The notes under the pieces were generated by a model. The model made no database searches, was not told the origin of the DNA, and saw only the letters and a list, made by a program, of their open reading frames with translations. A stretch of DNA of 6,374 nt from Caldifarciminota bacterium (GTDB taxonomy: Bacteria; Hydrothermota; 32-111; QNBC01), in the NCBI GenBank assembly GCA_015486655.1, contig WFRF01000047.1, forward strand, positions 1 through 6,374. Direction: 5' to 3'. A program made the position numbers and the translations under genes. Below are positions 1-6,072 of the stretch, in pieces; within the stretch, counting starts at the first letter, position 1, and each line of letters opens with the position of its first letter.

Positions 1-465
1 TATCAGGTGGGGACCGGTTTTATGGTTGGTTTACCCGGGGAAACAATGGAAGATTTTATAAACAATATAGTTCTTGCAAAAAAAATTGATCCCGATATGA
101 TAGGTATAGGACCATTTATACCGCAAAAGGACACTCCTCTCGGGAATTACGGTAAAGGCAGTGTTATAAATACGTTAAAAGCGATAGCATTATTGCGGAT
201 AAACCTAAAAAGGGCGCATATACCGGCTACCACGGCGCTTGCCACATTGGATGATAGAGGACTAGAAAAAGGACTTCGTAGCGGAGCCAACGTGATTATG
301 CCGGATTTCACTCCTGATAAAGAGAAGAGCAAGTATGTTATTTATGACAATAAAAGAAGAATAACTCTGGAATCTGCAAAAAAGGCGGCAAAGGACGCAA
401 ACAGGGAGCTATCTCTTGAAAGGGGGGACTCTCTAAAGAGAAAGGAGGCCGTGTATGAACGTTGA
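1..465 (+). CDS. hydE: [FeFe]-hydrogenase H-cluster maturase HydE, C-terminal part (5' end outside window)
   Basis: The visible 154 residues are the C-terminal portion of a radical SAM protein of the HydE type, which helps build the diiron subcluster of the [FeFe]-hydrogenase active site in the cytoplasm. The frame is open from base 1, so the gene starts upstream; HydE proteins are usually about 350 residues, so over half is missing, including the N-terminal CxxxCxxC cluster motif. Diagnostic stretches are GFMVGLPGET (visible residues 6-15), DPDMIGIGPFIP (30-41) with DTPLG shortly after, IPATTALATLD (74-84) and GLRSGANVIMPDFTP (91-105), a combination typical of HydE rather than of its relatives BioB, PylB or ThiH. 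The gene ends with TGA at 463-465, and the next gene starts inside it at 455, which implies co-transcription and probably translational coupling. The family call is firm; the state of the missing half is unknown. Confidence 0.9.
   Translation, partial: YQVGTGFMVGLPGETMEDFINNIVLAKKIDPDMIGIGPFIPQKDTPLGNYGKGSVINTLKAIALLRINLKRAHIPATTALATLDDRGLEKGLRSGANVIMPDFTPDKEKSKYVIYDNKRRITLESAKKAAKDANRELSLERGDSLKRKEAVYER
441..448 (+). promoter_or_regulatory. Ribosome binding site of the nuoE-like gene, inside hydE
   Basis: AAAGGAGG lies six bases before the ATG at 455 and is a near-perfect anti-Shine-Dalgarno match. It sits within the last codons of hydE, so the start of the downstream gene is supported even though the two reading frames overlap by 11 nt. 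Confidence 0.85.
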
Positions 466-922
466 TAAAATATTGAAAAGGTACAATTCCGACAGAGAAA
501 ACTTAATACAGGCTCTGCACGACATACAAGACAATACGGAGGGTAATTATCTGAGAACGGGAGATCTTAAAAAGGCAGCGGATTATTTTCATATGTCATT
601 ATCCGAGATAAACGGTGTTGTGGAATTTTATTCGATGTTTTCTAAAAAACCGCGAGGGAAGTATATTATACGTGTGTGCCAGTCGCCGCCCTGTTATATA
701 AAAGGAGCTTTTAATGTTCTCGGTGAGCTGAAAAATCTTTTAGGTATAGATTTGAATGATACAACCAAAGATAAACTTTTTACGCTTGAAACCACAAGTT
801 GTCTGGGGGCATGTGATGAAGCTCCCGTGATGTCCGTTAACAATATAATATACGGAAAGTTAAACACTGAAAAAATAAAAAATATTATAAAGCATTACAG
901 AGAAGAAAAACGGGGAAAATGA
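455..922 (+). CDS. nuoE: NuoE-like thioredoxin-fold [2Fe-2S] subunit of NAD(P)-linked formate dehydrogenase
   Basis: This 155-residue protein belongs to the NuoE/HydC/HndA family, small cytoplasmic subunits that pair with a NuoF-type flavoprotein. An N-terminal helical part (about 1-65, ending in the family motif VVEFYSMF) precedes a thioredoxin-like ferredoxin domain. The four [2Fe-2S] ligands are all present: Cys75 and Cys80 (CX4C, in VCQSPPC) and Cys116 and Cys120 (CX3C, in SCLGACDEAP). Length is normal for the family. ATG at 455 is chosen because AAAGGAGG precedes it at good spacing. The next gene, fdhA, starts 13 nt after the stop, so this subunit is most likely dedicated to the formate dehydrogenase. 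It carries the only intact thioredoxin-type [2Fe-2S] site of the complex, since the equivalent domain on the NuoF-like partner has lost its cysteines. NuoE is the family name; no complex I genes are in the window. Confidence 0.92.
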   Translation: MNVDKILKRYNSDRENLIQALHDIQDNTEGNYLRTGDLKKAADYFHMSLSEINGVVEFYSMFSKKPRGKYIIRVCQSPPCYIKGAFNVLGELKNLLGIDLNDTTKDKLFTLETTSCLGACDEAPVMSVNNIIYGKLNTEKIKNIIKHYREEKRGK

Positions 923-926
923 AATT

Positions 927-931
927 GGAGG
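927..931 (+). promoter_or_regulatory. Ribosome binding site of fdhA
   Basis: GGAGG occupies most of the short gap between the nuoE-like stop and the fdhA ATG at 936. The spacing of four bases is short but usable. It supports the ATG at 936 as the start. Confidence 0.75.
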
Positions 932-935
932 CAAT

Positions 936-3632
936 ATGACAAAGAAAGTTAAAATATATGTCGACAATAAAGAGATTCTTGCTGAAGAAGGGGCGAACCT
1001 TTTGCAGGTGGCAAGAGATTCCGGTATCGACATTCCGGGTCTTTGTTATTATGAAAAAGTAACTCCCACGGGCTCATGCAGATTATGTCTTGTAAAGATA
1101 GAGGGAGAAAACGGAATGATTCCGTCTTGTACCATAAAGGTAAGAGACGGCTTAAAGGTAACTGCATTTGACAATGAACTGGAGGATGTCAGGAAAACAA
1201 TTGTTGAATTGCTCATTTCCGAACATAAATTGGGGTGTATGACTTGCGACACGGCTTCCTCATGCGCCCTTGAAGATTTGGCATATCGTTATAATGTAAC
1301 GGTGGATAATTTGCCTTATGATGTTAAAAATGAATTTGAGCCCGTTGATGATAGTTCCCCCGTATTAGCATACGATCCCAATAAGTGTATAGTCTGCGGA
1401 AGATGTGTAAAGGCTTGTTACGAGATTCAGGGTAAAGGAATAATAGATTTTATCGGTAGAGGTATTGAAACGAGGATTGGAGCCGATTTAGGGGATTTGT
1501 GGGGCAATTCCGCTTGTGACGGGTGCGGTGAATGTATACAGGCATGCCCTGTGGGAGCTTTGTTTGAAAAGGCATCTCAGGGAAAAGGAAGGAAATGGGA
1601 AATTGAAAAAGTTGAAACGATATGTCCTTATTGCGGGGTCGGTTGCAGGATTGAAGTTGAGAAAAAGGGAAATGAAATTGTTAGAATTAACGGTGTGGAC
1701 AAAGGACCTGCCAATGAAGGAAGACTCTGTGTTAAAGGTAGGTTCGGTTATGAATACGAGATGAGCGAAGAACGGCTGACAACACCATTAATAAAGGAGA
1801 AGGGTAAATTCAGAAGAGCTTCGTGGAGTGAAGCGCTTGATATTGTGGCTGATAGATTTGCCGCAATTAAAAAGAATTATGGTAGTGATTCAATTGCAGG
1901 ATTAGCCTCAGCAAAATGTACAAACGAAGAAAATTACATTTTTCAGAAATTCATGAGAGCGGCAATAGGAACAAATAATGTTGACCACTGTGCAAGGCTG
2001 TGTCACGCAAGTACTGTAGCTGGACTTGCAAGAGCTTTCGGCAGCGGTGCAATGACCAACTCAATAAAAGAATTTGAGTTTGCGGATTGCATTCTCGTGA
2101 CAGGCTCCAACACAACCGAAACACATCCCGTAATAGCTACCTACATCAAAAATGCCGTTCTTAAACACGGGGCTAAACTAATTGTAGTGGATCCTCGAAA
2201 AATAGATCTTGTAAAGTATGCAACATTGTGGTTAAGACAAAAGAACGGTACCGATGTTGCCTGGGCTAACGGAATGATGAATGTTATTGTAAACGAAAAC
2301 CTCCAAGACGGAAAATTTATTGCCAATCGTACAGAGGGGTTTGAAGAGTTCAAGAAAGTCATCGAAGAATATACTCCTGAGAGGGTAGAAAAAATAACGG
2401 GTATCCCCAAAGAAAAAATAATAGAAGCAGCCAGGATGTATGCCGGAGCTGCCAATTCTTCCATCGTGTTTTCAATGGGGATAACACAACATGTTACCGG
2501 TACCGACAATGTTCTTTCCCTTGCCAATCTCGCACTGCTCACAGGGAATGTCGGGAAACTCTACAGCGGAGTAAACCCCCTGAGGGGACAAAACAACGTC
2601 CAAGGAGCGTGCGATCTCGGGTCTTTACCCAATGTTTACCCCGGTTATCAGAAGGTTAAAGATCCGAAAATCAAAGAGAAATTCGAGAAGAAGTGGCATG
2701 TGAAACTCGACGATAAGGTAGGTCTTTCCGTTGTAGAGATGATGAACGCAGCACACGAAGGAAAGGTTAAGGCGATGTATATCATGGGTGAAAATCCCAT
2801 GGTGAGTGACCCAAACCTGAACCACGTTGAAGAAGCGTTAAAAAACCTTGATTTCCTGGTTGTGCAGGATATTTTTCTCACCGAGACGGCTCAATTAGCG
2901 GATGTTGTATTACCCGCATATTCAAGCTTTGAGAAATCAGGGACATTTACAAATACGGAGAGAAGAATTCAGTTGTTGAACCCCGTTTTAAGGGCTCCGG
3001 AAGGTGCAAAAGAAGACTGGGAAATAATACAAGAAATTTCAACAAAAATGGGATACAAAATGCATTACAACAATCAAGGGGAAATTATGGATGAAGCAGC
3101 TGATGTTTCGCCGATTTACGGCGGTATACATTTTAACAGACTTGGTAAAAAGGGATTGCAATGGCCATGCAGAGATGATAAGGATCCCGGCACCGTATTT
3201 CTGCATGAGGGAAAGTTCTCAAGAGGATTGGGACATTTTTCGCCTGTGGATTATATCCCTCCGGCAGAATTACCGGACAAAGAATATCCCTATTTGCTTA
3301 GCACGGGAAGAATGCTTTTTCACTACCACACGGGGACAATGACAAGAAAAGTTACGGCGTTGAATGATTTTGAGCCGGGACCTTATGCGGAAATATCACC
3401 TGAAATCGCTAAAAAATTAAAAATCAAGGAGGGAGAAAGTATCCGTGTATCTTCGAGACGCGGTTCCATTATAACAAAAGCCAGAATTACGGAGAGAGTG
3501 GCTCCGGAGTCCGTATTTATTCCGTTCCATTTTGCCGAAGCAGCTGCTAACAAACTTACAAACGATGTATTGGATCCCATTGCCAAAATACCTGAACTTA
3601 AAGTTGCGGCTTGCAAAGTGGAAAAAATATAG
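936..3632 (+). CDS. fdhA: Formate dehydrogenase catalytic subunit, Cys-type, with N-terminal Fe-S domains
   Basis: This 898-residue cytoplasmic molybdo- or tungstoenzyme interconverts formate and CO2. Domains in order: a [2Fe-2S] ferredoxin domain (Cys37, 48, 51, 65); a NuoG-type His-Cys [4Fe-4S] site (His97, Cys101, 104, 110); a 2[4Fe-4S] ferredoxin domain (Cys151, 154, 157, 161 and Cys194, 197, 200, 204); then the catalytic unit with its own [4Fe-4S] site (Cys230, 233, 237, 265) followed by Lys267, the likely relay lysine. The active site has Cys356-His357 in HCARLCHAS, at the position of Sec140-His141 of E. coli FdhF, and RGQNNVQG (550-557) with the conserved substrate-site arginine. The molybdopterin dinucleotide-binding C-terminal domain begins near 784 (YPYLLSTGRMLFHYHTG). 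Length and architecture match the NAD(P)-dependent FdhA of acetogens such as Moorella. No internal stop or frameshift is present. Whether Mo or W is used cannot be read from the sequence. Confidence 0.96.
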   Translation: MTKKVKIYVDNKEILAEEGANLLQVARDSGIDIPGLCYYEKVTPTGSCRLCLVKIEGENGMIPSCTIKVRDGLKVTAFDNELEDVRKTIVELLISEHKLGCMTCDTASSCALEDLAYRYNVTVDNLPYDVKNEFEPVDDSSPVLAYDPNKCIVCGRCVKACYEIQGKGIIDFIGRGIETRIGADLGDLWGNSACDGCGECIQACPVGALFEKASQGKGRKWEIEKVETICPYCGVGCRIEVEKKGNEIVRINGVDKGPANEGRLCVKGRFGYEYEMSEERLTTPLIKEKGKFRRASWSEALDIVADRFAAIKKNYGSDSIAGLASAKCTNEENYIFQKFMRAAIGTNNVDHCARLCHASTVAGLARAFGSGAMTNSIKEFEFADCILVTGSNTTETHPVIATYIKNAVLKHGAKLIVVDPRKIDLVKYATLWLRQKNGTDVAWANGMMNVIVNENLQDGKFIANRTEGFEEFKKVIEEYTPERVEKITGIPKEKIIEAARMYAGAANSSIVFSMGITQHVTGTDNVLSLANLALLTGNVGKLYSGVNPLRGQNNVQGACDLGSLPNVYPGYQKVKDPKIKEKFEKKWHVKLDDKVGLSVVEMMNAAHEGKVKAMYIMGENPMVSDPNLNHVEEALKNLDFLVVQDIFLTETAQLADVVLPAYSSFEKSGTFTNTERRIQLLNPVLRAPEGAKEDWEIIQEISTKMGYKMHYNNQGEIMDEAADVSPIYGGIHFNRLGKKGLQWPCRDDKDPGTVFLHEGKFSRGLGHFSPVDYIPPAELPDKEYPYLLSTGRMLFHYHTGTMTRKVTALNDFEPGPYAEISPEIAKKLKIKEGESIRVSSRRGSIITKARITERVAPESVFIPFHFAEAAANKLTNDVLDPIAKIPELKVAACKVEKI
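2007..2029 (+). other. Small inverted repeat just downstream of the catalytic Cys codon (possible SECIS relic, speculative)
   Basis: GCAAGT at 2007-2012 is perfectly complementary to ACTTGC at 2024-2029, giving a 6-bp stem with an 11-nt loop, starting three bases after the TGT codon for Cys356. In selenocysteine-type fdhA genes a SECIS hairpin sits immediately 3' of the TGA codon. The present stem is short, its position differs from the E. coli element, and such repeats arise by chance, so no function is claimed. Confidence 0.2.
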
Positions 3633-3637
3633 AGGTG
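3632..3637 (+). promoter_or_regulatory. Ribosome binding site of the nuoF-like gene
   Basis: GAGGTG begins at the last base of the fdhA stop codon and lies four bases before the ATG at 3642. It is weaker than the sites of the nuoE-like gene and focA; re-initiation by ribosomes finishing fdhA probably contributes. Confidence 0.6.
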
Positions 3638-3641
3638 TATT

Positions 3642-5213
3642 ATGAAAAAAGAAATAAAAAAAATTCTGATTTCAGTAGAGGATAAAACTATAATTGAAGG
3701 AGTCGCTGAATTTGAAAAGATTTTTAAAGAAAAAATCAAAAATAAAGAATTGGAAAAAAGCGTAAAATTATCCCGAACAGGCACGTTCGGAGTGAATACA
3801 AAAGGTATTTCCATTGTGATATATCCAGGTGGTGTATTATATTCGGATTTAAAGATACATGATATTGATAAAATATTAAATCAACATATTCTTAAAGGAA
3901 TTCCCGTTCAAGAATTAATGCCTGAACCTATTAGTGAGAGATTATCGGAGCATGGGTTTAATCCGGAAGAGGCTAAAAACGAAAATAGGATTGTTTTGTC
4001 CAATGTGGGGAAAATTAATCCCGAAAGTATTGATGAGTATATTACTTCCGGTGGATACAATGCCGTTAAAGCAATTGCGGAGGAAGGGTTAGAACCGAAG
4101 GATATCATAGATATAATAAAGGAATCCGGTTTAAGAGGAAGGGGCGGAGCAGGTTTCCCCACAGGTTTGAAATGGGAAATTACCGCCAAGGAATCTTCGG
4201 ATGAAAAATATATAATATGTAACGCGGATGAAGGGGAACCGGGAACAAGTAAAGATCGTTTAATACTTGAAGGAGATCCGCATAGAATCATTGAAGGCAT
4301 GATAATTGCCGGATATGCTGTGGGAGCAGAGAAAGGCTATGTATATATAAGAGGGGAATATAAGATTTCCGTTGAAAGGGTAGTTAAGGCAATAAAAGAC
4401 GCATATAAGAAAGAATTACTGGGTAAGGACATTTTGGGAACAGGCTTTACATTTGATATTGAATTGAAAAAAGGAGCCGGAGCGTATGTTTGCGGAGAAG
4501 AAACGGCATTAATAGAGTCTATTGAGGGGAAAAGAGGTAATCCCCGAATAAAACCCCCGTATCCCGGAGAAAAAGGATTACACAACAAACCTACCGTTGT
4601 AAACAATGTGGAAACTTTGGCAAATATAGCTCCCATTATTGTTAACGGCTCAAAATGGTTTCATTCTTTTGGGACTGAAGACTGTCCAGGGACAAAAGTT
4701 TTCACTCTTGTCGGTGATATTAAATATCCGGGAATTATTGAATTGCCTATGGGGGTTACATTGAGAGAAATAGTATTTGGATTTGGCGGAGGGATTAAAG
4801 CGGACAGGGGGTTAAAGGCTATTCATCTGGGGGGCTCCTCCGGAGCTGTGTTTGATAAATCATTTCTGGATGTACCACTTGATTTTGATAGCGTAAAAAA
4901 ACAGGGTGGGCTTTTAGGAAGCGGTTCCGTATTGGTTATTGATAATGAAACGGATATGAGAAATTATCTTGAAAATGTACTTTTATTTTTCAAACATGAA
5001 TCATGCGGACAGTGTATACCGTGCAGGATTGGGACTGCCCGTTTATATGACCTTGTGAAAAAATTAGATAAAAACGGGCAAAATGATGTAATTATAAGCA
5101 ATATGGAACACCTCACCGATGTGATGTTTAAATCATCTCTCTGTCCATTGGGGCAGTCACTTATCTATCCGGTAAAGAGCATTTTCAAAAATTTTGGTAA
5201 CGAATTCAAATAA
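3642..5213 (+). CDS. nuoF: NuoF-like NAD(P)H/FMN-binding subunit with a cysteine-free N-terminal thioredoxin-fold domain
   Basis: This 523-residue flavoprotein is the likely NAD(P)-reactive subunit of the formate dehydrogenase. Residues about 5-95 resemble the thioredoxin-like ferredoxin domain fused to HydB/HndC-type proteins, ending in a recognisable YPGGVLYSDLK...HILKGIPVQELM pattern, but all four cysteine ligands are replaced (approximately Ser11, Thr16, Thr48, Asn52); the first cysteine of the whole protein is Cys193. The core follows: GLRGRGGAGFPTGLKW (163-178) and CNADEGEPGTSKDR (193-206) for FMN/NADH binding, GAGAYVCGEETALI (278-291), HLGGSSGAVF (395-404), then a [4Fe-4S] site of Cys455, Cys458 and Cys461 in ESCGQCIPCR plus Cys501 in SLCPLGQS. 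The protein ends about 20 residues later, without the 2[4Fe-4S] ferredoxin tail that brings HydB proteins to about 600 residues. It therefore should carry FMN and one [4Fe-4S] cluster only. It starts 9 nt after fdhA. NAD versus NADP preference is undetermined. Confidence 0.94.
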   Translation: MKKEIKKILISVEDKTIIEGVAEFEKIFKEKIKNKELEKSVKLSRTGTFGVNTKGISIVIYPGGVLYSDLKIHDIDKILNQHILKGIPVQELMPEPISERLSEHGFNPEEAKNENRIVLSNVGKINPESIDEYITSGGYNAVKAIAEEGLEPKDIIDIIKESGLRGRGGAGFPTGLKWEITAKESSDEKYIICNADEGEPGTSKDRLILEGDPHRIIEGMIIAGYAVGAEKGYVYIRGEYKISVERVVKAIKDAYKKELLGKDILGTGFTFDIELKKGAGAYVCGEETALIESIEGKRGNPRIKPPYPGEKGLHNKPTVVNNVETLANIAPIIVNGSKWFHSFGTEDCPGTKVFTLVGDIKYPGIIELPMGVTLREIVFGFGGGIKADRGLKAIHLGGSSGAVFDKSFLDVPLDFDSVKKQGGLLGSGSVLVIDNETDMRNYLENVLLFFKHESCGQCIPCRIGTARLYDLVKKLDKNGQNDVIISNMEHLTDVMFKSSLCPLGQSLIYPVKSIFKNFGNEFK

Positions 5214-5218
5214 GGAGG
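5212..5218 (+). promoter_or_regulatory. Ribosome binding site that fixes the focA start
   Basis: AAGGAGG overlaps the nuoF-like stop codon (TAA, 5211-5213) and lies five bases before ATG at 5224. This makes 5224 the clear start of focA, rather than the in-frame TTG at 5194, which lies inside the upstream gene. Confidence 0.85.
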
Positions 5219-5223
5219 TATTT

Positions 5224-6072
5224 ATGCCAACTAATTTTGAATGTAAAAATCCGGCTACAATTGCTGAAACGTTAAGTCGCTCTGTTTGCGTTAAAAAGAC
5301 AAACGGTGACCCTTGGAATATATTTATTTTAGCCGTTTTTGCCGGTGCCTACATAGCTTTCGGGGCAGAACTGATGACAGTAACAATTCAGGGAATAGGT
5401 TCATCAATGGGGTTCGGAATGGCAAAATTATTGGGGGGTGCCGTATTTAGCGTAGGACTCATGTTAGTTGTAATTGCCGGAGCAGAGCTTTTCACAGGGA
5501 ACAACCTTATGGTTTTAAGTGCCCTTGATAGAAAAGTCGGTTTTGGTAAAGTACTTGGGAAATGGGGATTGGTATATCTCGGGAACTTTGTCGGCTCGAT
5601 CTTGCTCGTAGCTATTATGTATGGTTCCGGTTTGTGGAAGATGAACGGCATGGGAGTGGGGGTTTCAGCATTGAAAATAGCAACTGCAAAGGTTAATCTA
5701 CCTTTTTGGGAGGCTTTTTTCAGGGGAATAGGATGTAATTGGCTTGTTTGCCTGGCTGTTTGGATGTCACTAGCTTCAAGAAATGTCGTTGGCAAGATAT
5801 TTGCCATATTTTTCCCTATTATGGCTTTTGTTGCATCGGGGTTCGAACACAGTATTGCTAATATGTATTTTATCCCCATGGGAATATTCCTGAAGGGTAA
5901 TAGTGCCGTAGTTAATGCCTCGGGGATTGCGGGAAAATTATCCACACTGAACTGGGGTAGTTTTATCGTCAATAATGAAATTCCCGTTACGCTTGGAAAT
6001 ATCGTGGGAGGTGCTTTTTTCGTAGCTACACTGTACTGGTTTGTGTTTTTAAGAGAAAAATCGCAAAAATGA
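5224..6072 (+). CDS. focA: Formate channel FocA (formate/nitrite transporter family)
   Basis: This 282-residue inner-membrane protein belongs to the FNT family, pentameric channels carrying formate or related small anions. Both family signatures are present: IAGAELFTG (84-92) and GIGCNWLVCLA (168-178). Hydrophobic segments fall at about 32-56, 67-89, 112-135, 163-183, 187-207 and 255-276, matching the six-helix fold. Thr91 and His209 (in GFEHSIANMYFIPMG), the gating and proton-relay residues of E. coli FocA, are conserved at the same numbers, as are the pore-lining Phe75, Phe90 and Phe202. The C-terminal stretch NEIPVTLGNIVGG followed by YWFVFLRE is strongly FocA-like and argues against NirC or a hydrosulfide channel. 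Position directly after the formate dehydrogenase (10-nt gap) and before fdhD supports formate as substrate. The direction of transport, uptake or export, cannot be told. The stop overlaps the fdhD start in an ATGA arrangement. Confidence 0.95.
   Translation: MPTNFECKNPATIAETLSRSVCVKKTNGDPWNIFILAVFAGAYIAFGAELMTVTIQGIGSSMGFGMAKLLGGAVFSVGLMLVVIAGAELFTGNNLMVLSALDRKVGFGKVLGKWGLVYLGNFVGSILLVAIMYGSGLWKMNGMGVGVSALKIATAKVNLPFWEAFFRGIGCNWLVCLAVWMSLASRNVVGKIFAIFFPIMAFVASGFEHSIANMYFIPMGIFLKGNSAVVNASGIAGKLSTLNWGSFIVNNEIPVTLGNIVGGAFFVATLYWFVFLREKSQK

Noticed and set aside
74..101. Promoter-like TTGCAA and TATGAT with 16-nt spacing inside hydE
   Set aside because: It falls within conserved hydE codons, about 350 nt before the next gene, in AT-rich sequence where such matches are expected by chance.
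1516..1764. Plus-strand alternative-frame open frame (82 codons) inside fdhA
   Set aside because: It overlaps the cysteine-rich ferredoxin and catalytic cluster region of FdhA, whose frame is unambiguous, and it has no recognisable product.
936..3632. FdhA as complex I subunit NuoG or as an [FeFe] hydrogenase HydA, since the N-terminal Fe-S domains are shared
   Set aside because: The C-terminal half has the formate dehydrogenase active site (Cys356-His357, RGQNNVQG) and the pterin-binding domain, and it lacks the hydrogenase H-cluster motifs.
3383..3814. Minus-strand open frame (143 codons) spanning the fdhA/nuoF-like junction
   Set aside because: It is antisense to two conserved coding regions and shows no recognisable motif; the translation looks like a random hydrophobic shadow.
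3908..4300. Minus-strand open frame (130 codons) opposite the nuoF-like gene, and similar ones at 2141-2542 and 4337-4636
   Set aside because: All are antisense shadows of conserved enzyme domains with no family features of their own.
5194..5223. Upstream in-frame TTG at 5194 as start of focA
   Set aside because: It would overlap the nuoF-like gene by 20 nt and has no ribosome binding site, whereas ATG at 5224 has AAGGAGG at ideal spacing and gives residue numbering that matches E. coli FocA.
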